Origin: Dawidia cretensis
GTDB taxonomy: Bacteria > Bacteroidota > Bacteroidia > Cytophagales > Cyclobacteriaceae
Length of the DNA stretch: 64,000 bases
Direction of reading: 5' to 3'
NCBI RefSeq assembly: GCF_018598175.1
Contig: NZ_JAHESE010000020.1
Location: 1-64,000, forward strand
Part shown: positions 61,558-64,000 of the stretch, piece after piece
Numbering within the stretch: the first letter of the stretch is position 1
Layout: each line of letters opens with the position of its first letter
Program-made: the position numbers and the translations under genes
The notes under the pieces: model-generated
Database searches by the model: none
The model's input: only the letters and a program-made list of their open reading frames with translations
What the model was told of the DNA's origin: nothing

Positions 61558-64000
61558 ATGAGTGAAGAAATACTCAAAGCTCTCACCCAACTTTTTGCGA
61601 TTATCACAAAACAGGATGGCGGCGCGACTGAAGGCGAGCGACAATACGTTATAAACTTCTTCCAGACGGAACTCGACCAGGATTCTGTAAAAGAATACCT
61701 GGACCTCTATGATCAATTTTCCGGCTATGGTAAAACAGACGACGAGGAAGACGGAAAGAAGAAGCTGACCTCTGTAAAAGACTCCGTAAAGACCCTGGGA
61801 ATCTGTAAGAAGATCAACAAGACGCTGACGCAAAAGCAGAAGGTCGTGGTATTGATCAAGCTGTTGGAACTGGTCAGCACCGACAAGAATTTTACCGACC
61901 AACGAATGGAGATCATCAATACCGTCTCCACCGTATTTAATATCGTGCAGGAAGAATACGACCTGATCGAAAGCTTCGTGCGCGCGGAAGACCCCACTAC
62001 ACTCAACTTTGCAGATATATTATTGCTGAACTCCGCCGCCCGCGGCGAAGAAGGCAAAATCTATAAACACGTACACGGACACATCGGCGGCTCGCTCATC
62101 TTTATGCGTGTGCGCGGCGTGGAAATGTACTTCACCAAATACCTGGGCGAAGAGTCCAACGTATTGAACGGCTTCATGATGCAGCCCAACCGTGTATACC
62201 TGTTCTCACACGGCAGCACCATCAAGACCCAGGGCGGCGATGCGCTATACTATAGCGACCTGGTGGCCAACTACAACGAAGAGTTGAAGACCACCAAATT
62301 ATCTTTTAATGTCACCATCGACGAGTTGAAGTTCGCCAACGGTGGCATTGGTCTGCGTAACGTGCGCATCTCCGAAGGTCCCGGTAAGCTCATCGGTATC
62401 ATGGGTGCCTCCGGTGCCGGTAAAACAACCCTGCTCAACGTCATGGCTGGCCTCGTACAGCCTACCACCGGTCAGATCCTCATCAATGGCTTCGACATCA
62501 ATACCCAAAAAGACCGAATCCATGGGGTCATCGGGTACGTGTCGCAGGACGACTTGCTCATCGAGGAGCTGACCGTATACCAGAACTTGTACTACAACGC
62601 CAAGCTGTGCTTTGCCGACTTCACCGAAGAGCAACTCCACAAGCGCGTAATGGAAGTATTGGAAAACCTCGGCCTCGACCAGCGCAAAGACCTGCGCGTG
62701 GGGAATCCGTTGGACAAGACCATCAGCGGTGGTCAACGTAAACGTCTGAACATCGCCCTGGAGCTGATCCGCGAGCCGGCCATCCTCTTCCTCGACGAGC
62801 CCACCTCGGGCCTGTCCTCACGCGACTCGGAAAACGTCATCGATTTGCTCAAAGAGTTGTCACTGAAAGGCAAGCTGATCTTTGTCGTGATTCACCAGCC
62901 TTCGTCCGACATCTATAAGATGTTCGACAAGATGATCATCATGGACACCGGCGGCTACCCGGCATACTATGGCACGCCGGTGGAAGCTGTAACATACTTC
63001 AAGAAGTCAACGCACCAGGTAGACAGCAACCGGGGCCAATGCGAGACCTGCGGTAACGTAAACCCCGAGCAGATCTTCAACATCATCGAGGCCAAAGTAG
63101 TCGACGAATACGGACAGCCTACCAACAAACGCAAGATCACCCCGCCGCAGTGGTATGACCTATACAAAGAACGCTTTAAGATCAACAATGTCGAAGACGT
63201 TCGCGAAGAGCCACCGCACTCGCTAACACTTCCCAACAAGCTGCGCCAGACATTTGTCTTTGCAACACGAGATACGTTATCGAAGCTCAGCAACAAACAA
63301 TACTTGTTAATCAACCTCCTCGAGGCGCCGCTGCTGGCCATCATCCTGGCCTTCATCATCAAGTACCGCAGCGCACCGGGTGGCAAAGAATACATCTTCC
63401 GCTTCAACGACAACTTCCCCGCCTTCATGCTCATGAGCATTATCGTGGCGTTGTTCATGGGCCTTACGGTCAGTGCCGAAGAGATCATTCGCGACCGGAA
63501 AATTCTGCGTCGCGAGTCGTTCCTGAACCTGAGTTGGAACAGCTACCTCATGTCGAAAGTGTGGATCCTGTTCACCCTGTCGGCCATTCAAACATTCCTG
63601 TTCGTACTCATCGGCAACCTCATCCTGGAAATCCAGTGGGGCATGCTCATCCCCTTCTGGTTTGTACTGTTCACGGTGTCCTGCTTCGCCAGCGTGCTGG
63701 GTCTTAACATCTCGTCGGCCTTTAACTCGGCCGTTACCGTGTACGTTATGATTCCGCTGCTGCTCATTCCGCAAATGATCCTGAGCGGTTTGCTGTTCAG
63801 CTTTGACAAGCTCAACGACCTGATCAGCACCAAAGGCAAAGTGCCCATCGTAGCCGATATGATGGCCTCCCGGTGGGCCTACGAAGCACTTGCCGTGTAT
63901 CAGTTTAAAGAGAACTCGTACGAGAAGCCCTATTACGGCTTCGAGAAGATCGAAGCCCAGGCCGACTTCCGTTCTTCCTTCCTCGTAGACGAGCTCGACA
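61558..64000 (+). CDS. TerB-like / ABC transporter fusion (ABCG type), cut by window edge
   Basis: From the ATG at 61558 the frame is open to the window end (814 codons). The N-terminal 130 residues (KALTQLFAIITKQDGGATE, RMEIINTVSTVFNIVQEEYD) look like a TerB tellurite-resistance-type helical domain. A beta segment follows (about 160-240), then an ABC ATPase with Walker A GIMGASGAGKTTLLN (about 280-294), signature TISGGQRKRLNIALE, Walker B AILFLDEPTSGLSS and VIHQPSSDIYK (H loop). ABC2-type membrane helices start near residue 583. This ABCG order (ATPase before membrane domain) usually means export or efflux. The substrate is unknown. Confidence 0.9.
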   Translation, partial: MSEEILKALTQLFAIITKQDGGATEGERQYVINFFQTELDQDSVKEYLDLYDQFSGYGKTDDEEDGKKKLTSVKDSVKTLGICKKINKTLTQKQKVVVLIKLLELVSTDKNFTDQRMEIINTVSTVFNIVQEEYDLIESFVRAEDPTTLNFADILLLNSAARGEEGKIYKHVHGHIGGSLIFMRVRGVEMYFTKYLGEESNVLNGFMMQPNRVYLFSHGSTIKTQGGDALYYSDLVANYNEELKTTKLSFNVTIDELKFANGGIGLRNVRISEGPGKLIGIMGASGAGKTTLLNVMAGLVQPTTGQILINGFDINTQKDRIHGVIGYVSQDDLLIEELTVYQNLYYNAKLCFADFTEEQLHKRVMEVLENLGLDQRKDLRVGNPLDKTISGGQRKRLNIALELIREPAILFLDEPTSGLSSRDSENVIDLLKELSLKGKLIFVVIHQPSSDIYKMFDKMIIMDTGGYPAYYGTPVEAVTYFKKSTHQVDSNRGQCETCGNVNPEQIFNIIEAKVVDEYGQPTNKRKITPPQWYDLYKERFKINNVEDVREEPPHSLTLPNKLRQTFVFATRDTLSKLSNKQYLLINLLEAPLLAIILAFIIKYRSAPGGKEYIFRFNDNFPAFMLMSIIVALFMGLTVSAEEIIRDRKILRRESFLNLSWNSYLMSKVWILFTLSAIQTFLFVLIGNLILEIQWGMLIPFWFVLFTVSCFASVLGLNISSAFNSAVTVYVMIPLLLIPQMILSGLLFSFDKLNDLISTKGKVPIVADMMASRWAYEALAVYQFKENSYEKPYYGFEKIEAQADFRSSFLVDELD

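Overview
The window is chromosomal DNA of a free-living Gram-negative bacterium of the phylum Bacteroidota, most likely a Cytophagales-type organism. The signs are the Bacteroidota -7 promoter element TAnnTTTG before many genes, lineage-typical families (DUF2851, DUF3078, LytTR two-component pairs, single-domain response regulators, OmpA-like and porin-like barrels), a one-piece tmRNA and no c-di-GMP genes. No plasmid, phage or insertion sequence is visible. The genus cannot be fixed from the sequence alone.

Layout. 1-6915: envelope and redox genes (partial FAD-dependent oxidase, lipoproteins, a periplasmic PrxQ-type peroxiredoxin with a DUF6152/DUF6644 pair, an exported amidohydrolase, a DUF3108-like protein). 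7115-11688: a LytS/LytTR two-component pair and a TPR histidine kinase. 11747-15562: a methyltransferase, an unknown gene, tmRNA (minus strand), and dnaX split across a run of ten A, a probable programmed slippage site. 15589-29193: mainly minus-strand housekeeping genes (7TM-DISM receptor, HerA-like ATPase, DUF3078 protein, response regulator, LysM lytic transglycosylase, O-methyltransferase, M16 peptidase, nucleoside phosphorylase, acyltransferase, DUF2851). 29269-36347: a minus-strand signalling operon of two large histidine kinases, a response regulator, CheR and CheB. 36584-41674: pyrF, a LolA-like gene, ftsK and pyrD. 41771-52399: outer-membrane proteins, xerD, aroQ, a class V aminotransferase, a degenerate carbonic anhydrase-like protein, porin, MarC, rnhA, saccharopine dehydrogenase-like protein and cytidine deaminase. 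A 506-base intergenic region here carries three separate 10-11 bp tandem arrays.

52476-64000 is the most unusual part. A plus-strand cluster joins an MCP-like membrane protein that has GAF instead of a CheA/CheW signalling tip, a CheR, a catalytic-domain-only CheB, a short membrane GAF protein, a 1164-residue GAF/PAS/PP2C phosphatase, a SiaB-type kinase and a SiaC-type phosphoprotein whose NTASSK motif places a threonine at residue 68. A terminator or attenuator follows, then a TerB-like/ABC transporter fusion cut by the window edge. Chemotaxis adaptation enzymes thus sit beside a Sia-type partner switch, with no CheA, CheW, MCP or diguanylate cyclase in sight. The earlier CheR/CheB operon (29269-36347) uses the same GAF subfamily, so the two clusters look like two versions of one receptor-modification scheme.
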